DNA from: Glycomyces tenuis DSM 44171
GTDB lineage: Bacteria > Actinomycetota > Actinomycetes > Mycobacteriales > Micromonosporaceae
Direction: 5' to 3'
DNA: 64,000 nt
Assembly: GCF_000427885.1 (NCBI RefSeq)
Contig: NZ_ATYW01000020.1
Coordinates: 1-64,000, forward strand
This document shows, one piece after another, positions 35,188 to 45,170 of the stretch. Under the pieces are notes generated by a model. That model was not told the origin of the DNA, did no database searches, and saw only the letters and a program-made list of their open reading frames with translations. Position 1 is the stretch's first letter; each line of letters opens with the position of its first letter. The position numbers and the translations under genes were made by a program.

Positions 35188-35217
35188 ATGCGGGACGCCG
35201 TCACTCACCAGCGCTGA
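35188..35217 (+). CDS. Nine-codon leader ORF upstream of ABC exporter
   Basis: MRDAVTHQR followed by TGA, with a strong ribosome site (AGGAGGT) 8 nt before the ATG. It ends 70 nt before the exporter start. It may be a translated leader that couples or attenuates exporter expression; no rare-codon run or clear alternative hairpin was found. Confidence 0.4.
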   Translation: MRDAVTHQR

Positions 35218-35287
35218 GCGGCGGTGCCGGATTCCGGTCGCCCGTTCGGCTCGAATCCGTCCATCCTCATCCGCCCCGGAGGGCCCT

Positions 35288-37102
<1,815 letters not shown>

Positions 37103-37198
37103 GCAACGCAACCATCCCTATTGGATTTGATGGAGAGAACGCGAGAGTGTTTGCAGTAGCATGTTGCCTCAACGTCGGCATGGACGAGTGGAGGCGCC

Positions 37199-39067
37199 GT
37201 GGCGCAGTACTATCAGGCCGTCCTCCGCGACGGCGGCGACAAGCTCGGGCCGAGACTCCGCCGATGCTTCGCCGCCTGGGCCTCTGTGGACGATGACGGC
37301 TCGGCCCGCCTCGAGCGCTCCCGCGGCCGCACCCGCGTCTCCTTGGCCGACAACGACGTCTGCGGACGCTACACCGTCGACATCCCCACCGGCGCCGGGC
37401 GGCTGCGCACCACCGCCACCTGGGCCGAGGCCAAGCGCCGCGCCCACAACTGGGTCACGGTCACCGTCGAGGGCGAGCTGTCCTCCGACGCCGAGCCCGT
37501 GCGCGCCCCCTCGCTGGTCCCCGCCTTCCTCCGGACCGGGCGGGCCGGCGACGGCGCGGTCCCGCTCGAAGCGGCGCCGCACCTCGCGGGCCGCGACGAG
37601 ATCGACCAGCTCACCGGCTGGCTCGCCGACCCCGCCCGGACCGTCCCCGTCACCGTCCTCACCGTCGACCGCGCCGACCCCGAGGTCATCGCCTCCCACG
37701 CCGAGCACCTCGCCGAAGCGCTCGCCGGCGTCGCGGTCGTGGTGCGGCTCTTCGACGTCCAGACCCAGGACCTGCTCAACGAGCGGCTCGGCGAGGCGCT
37801 CACCGTCTTCGGCGGCGGCCTGCGCACGTACATGCCCGGCCTCGACCTCCGCGCCGATCCCTACCCGCCGCGCCACCCCGTCCGCGGCGGCGGCGCCATC
37901 CGCGACCAGGGCGCCCGCGCCCTGGGGGTCGTCATCGACGGCGTCATCGAGCACGCCGTCCGCCGCCCCCTCCCCGCCGACGTCCGCCAGGCCGACGCCC
38001 GCGTCTCCCGCATCCTCGCCGGGGAGGTCGGCCCCGAGCACCTCCACGCCGCCCCGCCGAGCCCCGCCGAACTCGCCCGCCCCCGCGGCCTCGAAGTCCC
38101 CGCGCGCCGGGCCGCGAAACCTCCGGCCGCCGAAGCCGAACCGACGCCCGAGCCCGACGAGCCGGCCGAGCCGATCCCGCCCGAGGCCGTCGCGCTCATC
38201 GCCGAGCGCGTCTCCCAGCAGGTCACCGACAAGCTCGCCGACGGCATCCTCGAAGCACTGGTGGACATGGCCCGCGGCGGCGACTCCGAGACCACCCGGC
38301 TCATCCGCGCCATGTCGGCCCACCTCGCCGCGCTCATGGGCGCCATCGAGGAGGCCGAGCTCATCGGCGACCGCGCCGCCCGCGACGACCGCCGCAAACG
38401 CGAACTCGAACGGCTCCGCAAGGACTACGACCAGCTCGAGTTCGACTACGGGCTGCTCCTGGACGAGGAGCGGCACGCCCAGGAGCGGATCAGATGGCTC
38501 GAGGGCCGCCTGGCCGAACACGCCGACCCCGTCTACGGCGTGGACGAGCCCGGCGAAGTGTGGGAGGCGGGCAGCCTCATAGAGGTCGTCGCCCGCGCCC
38601 GCGAGACGCTCAGCCGCGTCGACCTGCCGGAGACGCTCGACGCCGACGTCGCCAAACTCGACGTCACCCACCCGCGGATGCGCCGCCGCTGGACCGGCAA
38701 GGCCTGGGACGCGCTGCGCGCCCTGGACGCCTACGCCACCGCCCGCGCCGAGGAGCGGTTCACCGGCGGCTTCTACGACTGGTGCTCCCGCCCGCTGCCG
38801 GGCCGGCCCGCCATCTCCCCGAGCATGGTGTCCATGAAGGAGTCCGACAGCGTCACGGGGCGGCCGAAGTTCCGCGAGGCCCGGACCTTCCGCGTCCCGA
38901 CCGCCGTCGACCCCTCCGGGCGGCTGTACATGCCCTCGCACATCAAGCTCCAACGGGTCGGCAACCCCGCGCCCCGCATGCACTTCCTCGACGACGCCGG
39001 CGGCGCGACCGGCAGGATCTGGATCGGCTATCTGGGCGACCACCTGCCCAACACGCGGACCAACTGA
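37199..39067 (+). CDS. Large multidomain coiled-coil protein of unknown function
   Basis: 622 residues, not recognised with confidence. Residues ~1-90 are a beta-rich N-terminal part; 120-230 are alpha/beta (PVTVLTVDRADPEVIASHAE, VVVRLFDVQTQDLLNERLGE, GGGLRTYMPGLDLRADPYPP). A Pro/Ala/Glu linker spans ~305-335, a coiled coil ~390-440 (RRKRELERLRKDYDQLEFDY). The C-terminal domain (ARTFRVPTAVDPSGRLYMPS, HFLDDAGGATGRIWIGYLGD, HLPNTRTN) recalls the end of several actinobacterial conserved hypotheticals, from memory. GGAGG precedes the GTG start. A canonical T-run terminator follows. It has no signal peptide or membrane segment. Confidence 0.75.
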   Translation: MAQYYQAVLRDGGDKLGPRLRRCFAAWASVDDDGSARLERSRGRTRVSLADNDVCGRYTVDIPTGAGRLRTTATWAEAKRRAHNWVTVTVEGELSSDAEPVRAPSLVPAFLRTGRAGDGAVPLEAAPHLAGRDEIDQLTGWLADPARTVPVTVLTVDRADPEVIASHAEHLAEALAGVAVVVRLFDVQTQDLLNERLGEALTVFGGGLRTYMPGLDLRADPYPPRHPVRGGGAIRDQGARALGVVIDGVIEHAVRRPLPADVRQADARVSRILAGEVGPEHLHAAPPSPAELARPRGLEVPARRAAKPPAAEAEPTPEPDEPAEPIPPEAVALIAERVSQQVTDKLADGILEALVDMARGGDSETTRLIRAMSAHLAALMGAIEEAELIGDRAARDDRRKRELERLRKDYDQLEFDYGLLLDEERHAQERIRWLEGRLAEHADPVYGVDEPGEVWEAGSLIEVVARARETLSRVDLPETLDADVAKLDVTHPRMRRRWTGKAWDALRALDAYATARAEERFTGGFYDWCSRPLPGRPAISPSMVSMKESDSVTGRPKFREARTFRVPTAVDPSGRLYMPSHIKLQRVGNPAPRMHFLDDAGGATGRIWIGYLGDHLPNTRTN

Positions 39068-39073
39068 AATCGC

Positions 39074-39110
39074 GGCGACGACGCGCCCAACGGCGCGCCG
39101 ACCGTTTTTT
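39074..39110 (+). terminator. Rho-independent terminator with T-run
   Basis: CGCGCC/GGCGCG stem (39082-39087 with 39092-39097, loop CAAC) extended by imperfect pairs, followed by TTTTTT at 39105-39110. It is the only terminator with a real T-tract that I saw in the window. It closes the gene at 37199. Confidence 0.85.
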
Positions 39111-39241
39111 GTAGGGTCCGACATCCGGCCTCCGCTTACCCGTGGAGCTGTGTCGCTTACGAAGCCGCGCCGCCCGGCGGGCCCTGGTGCGGAGTCGACA
39201 GACGCGGCCCTCGCGAAGCGGCCGGATCGCCTTGCGCGTGT

Positions 39242-39270
39242 TTGACTTCGGTGAACGCGATGCCTAGATT
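39242..39270 (+). promoter_or_regulatory. Promoter of Rv3235-like gene
   Basis: TTGACT (39242-39247), 17 bp, TAGATT (39265-39270). The transcript would start near 39277 and carry a ~37-nt leader with the GGGAGGA ribosome site. Confidence 0.7.
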
Positions 39271-39313
39271 CCTCCTCATCCCACCAACATTCATCACTCT
39301 CTTGGGAGGAACC

Positions 39314-39676
39314 ATGGTCTGCGACAACCGGACTGCGGTCGGATCCGCTCGGCTCTCGCCCCGCGAGGCGGTCAGCCACTCCTGCTATTTCCTCAACATC
39401 CTCACCGGTCGCAAGCCGCTGCTCGGCGCCGAGAGGCTCGCCACCCGAAACGGCTGGGCGGCGTTCGCGAAGGTGCGCCGCCGCATCCCGAACCGCTTCC
39501 GCAGCGTGCGAGTGGGGCGCACGGCGTGCCCGAGCGACCGCGTCGTCGAGATCGTGGCCTTCGTGGAGGACGGACGGCACCACCAGGCGATGACGTTCAC
39601 CTTCCGCGCCACCGCGGCGGGCTGGCGGCTCGACGACTGCGAACTGATCGACACGAACGGACGCCGCCGCGCATGA
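39314..39676 (+). CDS. Rv3235-family-like protein
   Basis: 120 residues. SCYFLNILTGRKPLLGAERL, then FRSVRVGRTACPSDRVVEIV, AFVEDGRHHQAMTFTFRAT and AAGWRLDDCELID follow the order of the actinobacterial Rv3235 family, an NTF2-like small protein of unknown function usually found near secA/prfB. GGGAGGA lies 4 nt before the ATG. In this window it is a lone gene, without its usual neighbours. Confidence 0.65.
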   Translation: MVCDNRTAVGSARLSPREAVSHSCYFLNILTGRKPLLGAERLATRNGWAAFAKVRRRIPNRFRSVRVGRTACPSDRVVEIVAFVEDGRHHQAMTFTFRATAAGWRLDDCELIDTNGRRRA

Positions 39677-39803
39677 GCACCGGATGACGGTGGGGCCGCG
39701 CCTTCCGGCGCGGCCCCGCGAGCCGTTCGGCGTCCGCGCCGTCGGCCCGCCACCGCGGCGCGCGGCCTCGGTAGGCTCGGGAGGGAACGAGGAGGAGACC
39801 ACG

Positions 39804-39998
39804 ATGCGGGGAATGCGGCGGTACTCGCGATGGATCGCGTTGGCGGTGGTCATCGCCATGGCCGCGCCGTTCCTCGCCCAAGGCCTGGGCGCGCTGCTCT
39901 CGATCGAGCCGGTGTACGTGGCCGCGGCGCTCCTGGCCGCCACCGTGCTGGCGATCGTGCTCATGGCCCGCCCGCGGGACGACGAAGAAGAGGACTGA
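39804..39998 (+). CDS. Small membrane protein with acidic tail
   Basis: 64 residues: basic start (MRGMRRYSR), two membrane helices (about 10-30 and 35-53), then RPRDDEEED. GGAGGAGA lies 6 nt before the ATG. A possible -10 (TAGGCT, 39772-39777) is ~26 nt upstream. No family is recognised. Confidence 0.65.
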   Translation: MRGMRRYSRWIALAVVIAMAAPFLAQGLGALLSIEPVYVAAALLAATVLAIVLMARPRDDEEED

Positions 39999-40153
39999 GC
40001 CGCCTCGGCCGCGCCGCCGACCCGGCGGGTGCCCCGGTCCGGGCGATCGCCGCGACCGTGCCCACCACGGCCGTCCGATGGGCACCGCCCCGCCGACCAC
40101 CGGACGCCGCATTCGCGGCGGCCGCGGCAGGAGCCCAAGCCACGGGACGGCCC

Positions 40154-41029
40154 CTAAGCGATCCGCCCGTAGGCGTGCAAGGTCGTCAGCCTCGAATACG
40201 TCAGATGGCCGCCCCACTCGTGCCGCACCAGCGGCGTCCACATCTCGAAGTTCGGCGCCCAGCTCCCGTCGTCCTGCTGCGCGTCGACCATCGCGTCCAG
40301 ATGCAGGTCGATGTCCGCGTCGGTGAACAGGCGGCGCGCCAGCGCATCCGGCGTCGGCGCCACGTCGAGCGGGGAGTGGACGTGGCCCGGCGCGTCGGGG
40401 TCGAGCGCCACCGTCGCCAGCAGGGCTTCGCCGAGCCGCTCGAACTCCGCTTCGGCCCGCGCCCGGTCGGGCACCCGCTCGAGGAACGCGAGGACGCACA
40501 GGGCCTCGTACGCGCCCGGCTCCGAGGCGGTGGCGATGCGGTCCCAGCAGAACTCGACGGCCCGCTCCAGCCACGGGTGCTCCACACCGTGGGCGAGCAG
40601 GAGCCCGGCGATCGGCCCGGTCGGGTTGAGCGAGCCCGGAGCCGGGTCGCCCTCCGGCTGCCACCACGGGGCGCGCTCGGTCTCCACGACGTTCGGGAGC
40701 ACCCACGGCACCCCGCCGTCCTCGGCCGTGTGCGCGGCCAGCCAGTCGCAGGCGGCCCGGACCGAGGGGTCGTCGAAGGCGTCGAGCTCGTCGAGGACCC
40801 AGAACGCCATCTCCACGCCCTGCGGCTGGCCGCCGGAACCGCGCAGGTCCGGCTCGATCGCGTTGCCGAAACCGCCGTCCGGGTTCTGGTAGCCGCGCAG
40901 GGCGTTCAGGATCGGTTCGGACGGCCCGCCGTGGAAGCACCGGGCGAACCGGAGCCGGTCGATGAGCCTGGCGTTGAGGACCATATAGCGTTCGGCCGCG
41001 GCGAACGCGTCCTCGGTGAGCGTCTTCAT
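40154..41029 (-). CDS. Terpenoid-cyclase/prenyltransferase-like alpha-toroid protein
   Basis: 291 residues. GYQNPDGGFGNAIEPDLRGS is a QW/prenyltransferase-type repeat; VRAACDWLAAHTAEDGGVPW and VDAQQDDGSWAPNFEMW are further repeats of the same toroid. It has no DxDD or DDxxD cyclase motif, so this is probably a substrate-binding or structural toroid of unknown role, common in actinomycetes. The start at 41029 has GAGGGGA upstream; the frame stays open a further 36 codons. Confidence 0.75.
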   Translation of the reverse strand: MKTLTEDAFAAAERYMVLNARLIDRLRFARCFHGGPSEPILNALRGYQNPDGGFGNAIEPDLRGSGGQPQGVEMAFWVLDELDAFDDPSVRAACDWLAAHTAEDGGVPWVLPNVVETERAPWWQPEGDPAPGSLNPTGPIAGLLLAHGVEHPWLERAVEFCWDRIATASEPGAYEALCVLAFLERVPDRARAEAEFERLGEALLATVALDPDAPGHVHSPLDVAPTPDALARRLFTDADIDLHLDAMVDAQQDDGSWAPNFEMWTPLVRHEWGGHLTYSRLTTLHAYGRIA

Positions 41030-41139
41030 CTGCGGAATCCCCTCGGTTCGATGCGGTGGATCCGCAACCGTACCGTCCGGGACCGACACGTGGGCTGCCC
41101 CGATGGAACAGCCCGCCCCCGAAGGCGAACGAAGCAACC

Positions 41140-41183
41140 GCGCGGCCGGGCTCGGCTCCCGAAGGAACCGAGCCCGGCCGCGC
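41140..41183 (-). terminator. Terminator hairpin 2 after T7SS-like operon
   Basis: A 16-bp perfect stem (GCGCGGCCGGGCTCGG with its complement) around a 12-nt loop. It lies beyond the first hairpin on the minus strand and may also stop transcription from the other side. Confidence 0.75.
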
Positions 41184-41194
41184 CGAAGACCGGA

Positions 41195-41227
41195 GCGCGG
41201 GGCGGCTGCACGGTGGCCGCCCCGCGC
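41195..41227 (-). terminator. Terminator hairpin 1 after T7SS-like operon
   Basis: GCGCGGGGCGGC and GCCGCCCCGCGC form a 12-bp stem with a 9-nt loop, starting 9 nt past the stop codon of the gene at 41237. With the next hairpin it forms a tandem terminator. Confidence 0.75.
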
Positions 41228-41236
41228 CCCGACCGC

Positions 41237-43186
41237 CTACGCGTACGGATCGTCGTCGTCGTCCTCGGGCGATCCGCCCCAGACCTCCTCCTCCTCGGTC
41301 ATCCACACCTTCCGCTCGCGGTCCTCGTCCTCACCCGGGCCCTTGCCGCCCGCGCCTCCGGCGGGGACCACTCCGGTGGCGCCCATGCCGCCTCGCCCGG
41401 CGGCACCGCCGCCGAGGCCGCCGCGTCCGGCACCGCCGAGGCCGCCTCCGCCGCGCCCGCCGCCGGCACCGGAGCCCGAGCCGCCACCGGCGCCCAGTCC
41501 GCCGCCGCTGCCGCGGCCGAGCGATCCCGATGAGCCGCCGAGCCCGCGGCTCGTCGTCCCCGCCGGACGGTTCGCCCCGGTGCCCGCGTTGATCGGGTTC
41601 TTGCCGCCGCGTCTGGTGCTGGGCACCAGCCCGCCGCCTCCACCGCCGATCCCGATGGGCCCGCCGCCGAGACCGCCCCCACCGAGACCCCCTCCGCCGC
41701 CGATCCCGCTGGGAGGGGCGCCCGTTCCGCCCAGGGGCCCGCCGCCGCTGGCGAGACCGCCCGAGACGTCCTCGGGGTCGGGCGGGTTCGCGGGGTCCCA
41801 TGGATTGGCCGGGTCCAGGTCGCCGAGACCGCTGCCGGGGTACTGGGAGGGCGGCAGACCGCCCCCGCCGGGATTGACTCCGGTGAGGTCGCCGGGAGGC
41901 TGGCCGCCGAGGTTGTCGGGGTCCTCCAGGCCGGAGCTGAACGGGTTCTCCTCGCCCAGGCCACCCGGGCCGGAGCCGCCGGGGTACTGGGACGGCGTCA
42001 GACCGCCGCTCCCGGGGCCGCCGCTGCCGAGGCCGCCCGGGCCGCTCCCGATGTCCTTCAGGTCGGTCGGGCCGGTCATGCCGTCCAGCCCGCCTCCACC
42101 GCCGATGTCGGGCATCCCCCCGCCGCCGCCGGTGTCGAGCCCGCCGCTGCCGGGCATGTCGGTCATGCCCTCCTCGAAGGTGGTCGGCTCGCCCTGCCCG
42201 GCGTCGGGCTCGATCTCGGTGACCTGGGCTTCGACGTTGCTGTGCCGCTCGGTCACGTCCTCATTGATGATGGAGGCCTCTTCTTCGAGCTGCTCGGACC
42301 CCTGCGCCCCCATCGCGACCAGCTCCTGGTCGGCGTACTCGTCGGCCTTGCTCTGGGCGAGCGCTTCGCCCTTGAGGCCGTTCTCCTCGTAGTCGGGGTT
42401 GTTGTTGAGGTACTCGATCCACCGGTCGTAGGTGCGCTGGCGGCCCTCCTGGACCTCGTCGACCACGGTCGGGTCGAACCCGGCCATCTCGACCGCGTGC
42501 TTGATCTCGTCGTTCTCCTCGATCACGCAGGACTTGAAGAAGGGCGGCCGGATGTGGATCCGGTGCGAGCCGCAGCTCGTGCCCTCCATGTAGAACTTCG
42601 GCGCCGGATACGCGCAGGCGGTGCCCCCCTGCTGCTCGAAGATCTCGATCTGCTTGGTGTCGAGAAGCTTGATGACCCCGTCGGCGCCGTCCTCGCCGCC
42701 GATGTCGTTCTGGATCGTCCGGCAGTTCGCGATGACGGTCTCGAGCTGCTCCTCGAAACCGTCGTAGTCCTCGCCCTTCCAAGCCGAGGACAGCGCCACC
42801 AGGCCCTGCTCGAGCTTGGGGCCGACGATCCGGAACTCCTCGTAGAAGTCGGTCCACTCGTCCCTGATGGTGTCCAGGGCGTAGTCGGCCTCCGGCTGGG
42901 GGCGGATCGAGGAGACCATGCTCTGGATGGTCTTCCCCTCGGGGAGCATCATGGTGCCCTCGCGGGCGGCGCGGATGTTGTTGATCTGCGTCGCCTGCGG
43001 GACCGCCGACATGAGCTTGACCCACGCCGCCTCGGCCGGCTCCTCCTGCTGGGCGGTGCACGAGTCGGTGCCGCAGTGCGGCTTGACCGTCAGATCGTTG
43101 GCCGCCTCCTGGTACTGCGAGGAGGACTGGCCTTCGGCCAGGTCCCCGTACTCTTCGCGCTCGACTTCAGGTGCTTCTTCGGTCAT
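41237..43186 (-). CDS. Large Gly-rich T7SS-type substrate (PPE/WXG-like N-terminus)
   Basis: 649 residues. About 330 N-terminal residues are soluble and largely helical (e.g. DTIRDEWTDFYEEFRIVGPK, YDGFEEQLETVIANCRTIQN). They are followed by ~250 residues of Gly/Pro-rich low complexity with a repeated GGL-x-PSQYPG unit. The end is a short acidic tail with ERKVWMTEEEEVWGG and a run of Asp. The plan of helical head, glycine-rich linker and acidic W-containing tail is that of actinobacterial proteins encoded with ESX/type VII secretion. It has no Sec signal. GAGGAA precedes the ATG. The secretion machinery is not in the window. Confidence 0.7.
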   Translation of the reverse strand: MTEEAPEVEREEYGDLAEGQSSSQYQEAANDLTVKPHCGTDSCTAQQEEPAEAAWVKLMSAVPQATQINNIRAAREGTMMLPEGKTIQSMVSSIRPQPEADYALDTIRDEWTDFYEEFRIVGPKLEQGLVALSSAWKGEDYDGFEEQLETVIANCRTIQNDIGGEDGADGVIKLLDTKQIEIFEQQGGTACAYPAPKFYMEGTSCGSHRIHIRPPFFKSCVIEENDEIKHAVEMAGFDPTVVDEVQEGRQRTYDRWIEYLNNNPDYEENGLKGEALAQSKADEYADQELVAMGAQGSEQLEEEASIINEDVTERHSNVEAQVTEIEPDAGQGEPTTFEEGMTDMPGSGGLDTGGGGGMPDIGGGGGLDGMTGPTDLKDIGSGPGGLGSGGPGSGGLTPSQYPGGSGPGGLGEENPFSSGLEDPDNLGGQPPGDLTGVNPGGGGLPPSQYPGSGLGDLDPANPWDPANPPDPEDVSGGLASGGGPLGGTGAPPSGIGGGGGLGGGGLGGGPIGIGGGGGGLVPSTRRGGKNPINAGTGANRPAGTTSRGLGGSSGSLGRGSGGGLGAGGGSGSGAGGGRGGGGLGGAGRGGLGGGAAGRGGMGATGVVPAGGAGGKGPGEDEDRERKVWMTEEEEVWGGSPEDDDDDPYA

Positions 43187-43292
43187 TGCCGTTCCTCGTT
43201 CTCGGCTGGCTTCGGGATGTCCGACCGGATCCGCGGCGGGCGGCCCCGGTCGATGGCTGGTGCCGTGGTGCGGGGGTACACCGTCGTGCGTC

Positions 43293-43625
43293 TCACTGTC
43301 CGCCGGTGAGCTCGGACTCGTAGTCCTCCAGTTCCGAGGCGGAATCCTCGTCGGCGTCGGTTGCGAGTGCGGCGGAGTCGTCGAGAGTCCGCATGATCCC
43401 GCTGAGCGACGCGCGGAGGGTCTGCAGGTTCTCCCAGGTCGTCTGGTGGAAGGTCTCGTAGTTCGTTCGCGCGGTCACCGAGGCGTCGAGCTGCCCGAAG
43501 GCGGGGAGCCTGCCGAGCGCGTTCCCGTTCTTGAGCCTGGGGATGATCGTGTCGATGTGGTCCAATTGCTCTTGGACGAGCGTGCGGTATTCGTCGAGGG
43601 CTTCGGGATCGAGCTCTCTTGCCAT
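43293..43625 (-). CDS. Small helical WXG100-like protein
   Basis: 110 residues, predicted helical hairpin: LDEYRTLVQEQLDHIDTIIP, then TTWENLQTLRASLSGIMRTL. The W-E-N in the second half takes the place of W-x-G; a strict WXG motif is absent. The acidic C-terminus ends ELTGGQ. It lies 106 nt upstream of the large Gly-rich gene in the same direction, as in T7SS substrate pairs. The start codon at 43625 has no clear ribosome site. Confidence 0.65.
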   Translation of the reverse strand: MARELDPEALDEYRTLVQEQLDHIDTIIPRLKNGNALGRLPAFGQLDASVTARTNYETFHQTTWENLQTLRASLSGIMRTLDDSAALATDADEDSASELEDYESELTGGQ

Positions 43626-43651
43626 TGGTCGCCAATCTGTGTCAGAGTGCG

Positions 43652-43675
43652 GCGGGCCGTGCCGGATCGGCCCGC
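43652..43675 (-). terminator. Hairpin between the first two genes of the T7SS-like set
   Basis: GCGGGCCG and CGGCCCGC, 8-bp stem, 8-nt loop, in the 93-nt gap. It could be a partial terminator or an mRNA processing/stability element. Confidence 0.4.
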
Positions 43676-43709
43676 CAATGTAAATCTGTTGAGGACAGAT
43701 AATCGAGTG

Positions 43710-43723
43710 CCTGATCGATCAGG
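43710..43723. repeat. 14-bp perfect palindrome
   Basis: CCTGATCGATCAGG spans the stop codon of the gene at 43719. It has no loop, so it looks more like a protein-binding site than a terminator; the role is unknown. Confidence 0.35.
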
Positions 43724-44228
43724 AGCGGAGCGCGGTCTCGGTGACCTTCCACCCGAGGGCCTTCCGCCCCGCCGCGAAGGCGCGCCTGTCGGGCACGGCC
43801 GAGGGGAACGGATACTCCATGGTGGACTTGACCGCGGCGGGTCGGCTCGTGCTTCTGGCGCGTCCGACCAGCGGTTCGGGCTCGGCGCCGTTGCCGCTTC
43901 CCGGGGCGTTGTTCTGGAATCGCTCCCAGGTCTGGATCGCGGCCTCGAGTCCCTCCGAAGCCGTGGTGCGCAGGGCGGGATGCGCCGACGCGGCGCTCCG
44001 ATCGCTCCTCGACGCCGCCCCTTCCTCGTCGGGTTCCGACTGCGAGCGCTGCCGGTCGGGAGACGCGAGCGGACCCCGCTCGCGGAGGCTGTCCCGCGGC
44101 CCGGTCGGTGCCGTGAAGACCTCGTCGAGCGGCGGCTCGGCTTCGACCGTGGGGGCCGAGCCGGCGGTGACCGCGACGGTGGCGTTGCCGCAGGCGAGAG
44201 ATCGCTCTCTGGAACCTTTGTCGGTCAA
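43719..44228 (-). CDS. Hypothetical protein at head of T7SS-like gene set
   Basis: 169 residues from a TTG start at 44228 supported by AGGAG about 6 nt before. It is low in hydrophobic residues and rich in Ser/Arg/Glu (e.g. RDSLRERGPLASPDRQRSQS); EGLEAAIQTWERFQNN is a helical patch with a W. The C-terminus KALGWKVTETALRS is basic. No family recognised. Orientation and spacing suggest it belongs with the two T7SS-like genes downstream. Confidence 0.5.
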   Translation of the reverse strand: MTDKGSRERSLACGNATVAVTAGSAPTVEAEPPLDEVFTAPTGPRDSLRERGPLASPDRQRSQSEPDEEGAASRSDRSAASAHPALRTTASEGLEAAIQTWERFQNNAPGSGNGAEPEPLVGRARSTSRPAAVKSTMEYPFPSAVPDRRAFAAGRKALGWKVTETALRS

Positions 44229-44574
44229 CAGAGCTCCTGACGAAGTGGGATCGGAATCAGATAGACGCCAACATTATGCAGACTTTCCATATCCGGGTCG
44301 GTACGGACTCATCTGCACGGTATGTACTCGACTGGACACGTTCATGCCATGGGGTGTGTCCTGAAGTGCGAATACGCACGCAAATTACTCCGATGTGGAC
44401 AGACTGATGTTCGACATCGGGTGCGCCGGAATGTGAAGCATTAGACAGCATTCATTGATTCCGCAACCGAATCGCAACGGAGAATTCATATCGGAAGGCG
44501 TTGTAGTTCAGCGGTGCCGCCGGGCGGCGGGCCTGTCGATGCGGCCCCGGTCGGCCGGAACCCTGTGCCGGTCC
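44229..44574. other. Gene-free AT-rich region
   Basis: 346 bp between the divergent T7SS-like set and the macrodomain gene's 3' end. It is markedly more AT-rich than surrounding DNA. It holds a possible minus-strand -10 (CATAAT, about 44271-44279) and a GTGCG-AATA-CGCAC hairpin (44366-44379). I found no ORF, tRNA or known RNA. Regulatory DNA for the T7SS-like genes is the simplest reading. Confidence 0.5.
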
Positions 44575-45084
44575 TTATCGTTCGGAGGCCTTCCGGAATG
44601 CGGCGAGCACCTCGGGGTCGAGCAGCACGAAGCGGATGTCGGCGATCGAGGAGGAGGCCGAGGCCACCGTCTCGAGCGCGATGCGGGCCGCCGAATCGGC
44701 CGGCCAGCCGTAGACGCCGGCCGAGACGGCCGGGAACGCGATCGAGTCCGCGCCGAGGTTGTCGGCCACCGCGAGGGACTGGCGGTAGCAGGAGGCCAGC
44801 AGCTCCGAGCGGTCCTCGGTGGGGGAGTAGACGGGGCCGACGGTGTGGATCACCCAGCGCGCCGGGAGCTTCCCGGCGGTGGTGGCCACCGCCTTGCCGG
44901 TGGGCAGACCCCCGCCGTACTGGGAGGCCCGCAGCTGACGGCACTCCTCGAGGATCGCCGGCCCGCCGCGCCGGTGGATCGCCCCGTCGACGCCGCCTCC
45001 GCCCATGAGTGATGAATTGGCGGCGTTGACGATCGCGTCGACGCGCTGCTCGGTGATGTCACCGCTGATGATCGATATCCCCAT
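44575..45084 (-). CDS. Macrodomain protein, O-acetyl-ADP-ribose deacetylase type (YmdB-like)
   Basis: 169 residues, a stand-alone macrodomain: ISIISGDITEQRVDAIVNAA, then NSSLMGGGGVDGAIHRRGGP (the ADP-ribose diphosphate loop), VIHTVGPVY, and AFPAVSAGVYGWP (catalytic-side loop). Such proteins bind ADP-ribose and hydrolyse O-acetyl-ADP-ribose or remove ADP-ribose from acidic residues. The start at 45084 is where homology begins; there is no good ribosome site. Confidence 0.9.
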   Translation of the reverse strand: MGISIISGDITEQRVDAIVNAANSSLMGGGGVDGAIHRRGGPAILEECRQLRASQYGGGLPTGKAVATTAGKLPARWVIHTVGPVYSPTEDRSELLASCYRQSLAVADNLGADSIAFPAVSAGVYGWPADSAARIALETVASASSSIADIRFVLLDPEVLAAFRKASER

Positions 45085-45170
45085 ACCCGCATTGAAACAC
45101 GAGGCCGCGGCCGCCAGGCGCCGCCGCGCGTTTCGGGCCACGCGGCGGCGGAGACGCGAACCGGCCGCGC

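Noticed and set aside
43293-43625. Canonical EsxA/EsxB protein
   Set aside because: No strict W-x-G motif; only W-E-N in a comparable place, so it is called WXG100-like rather than Esx.
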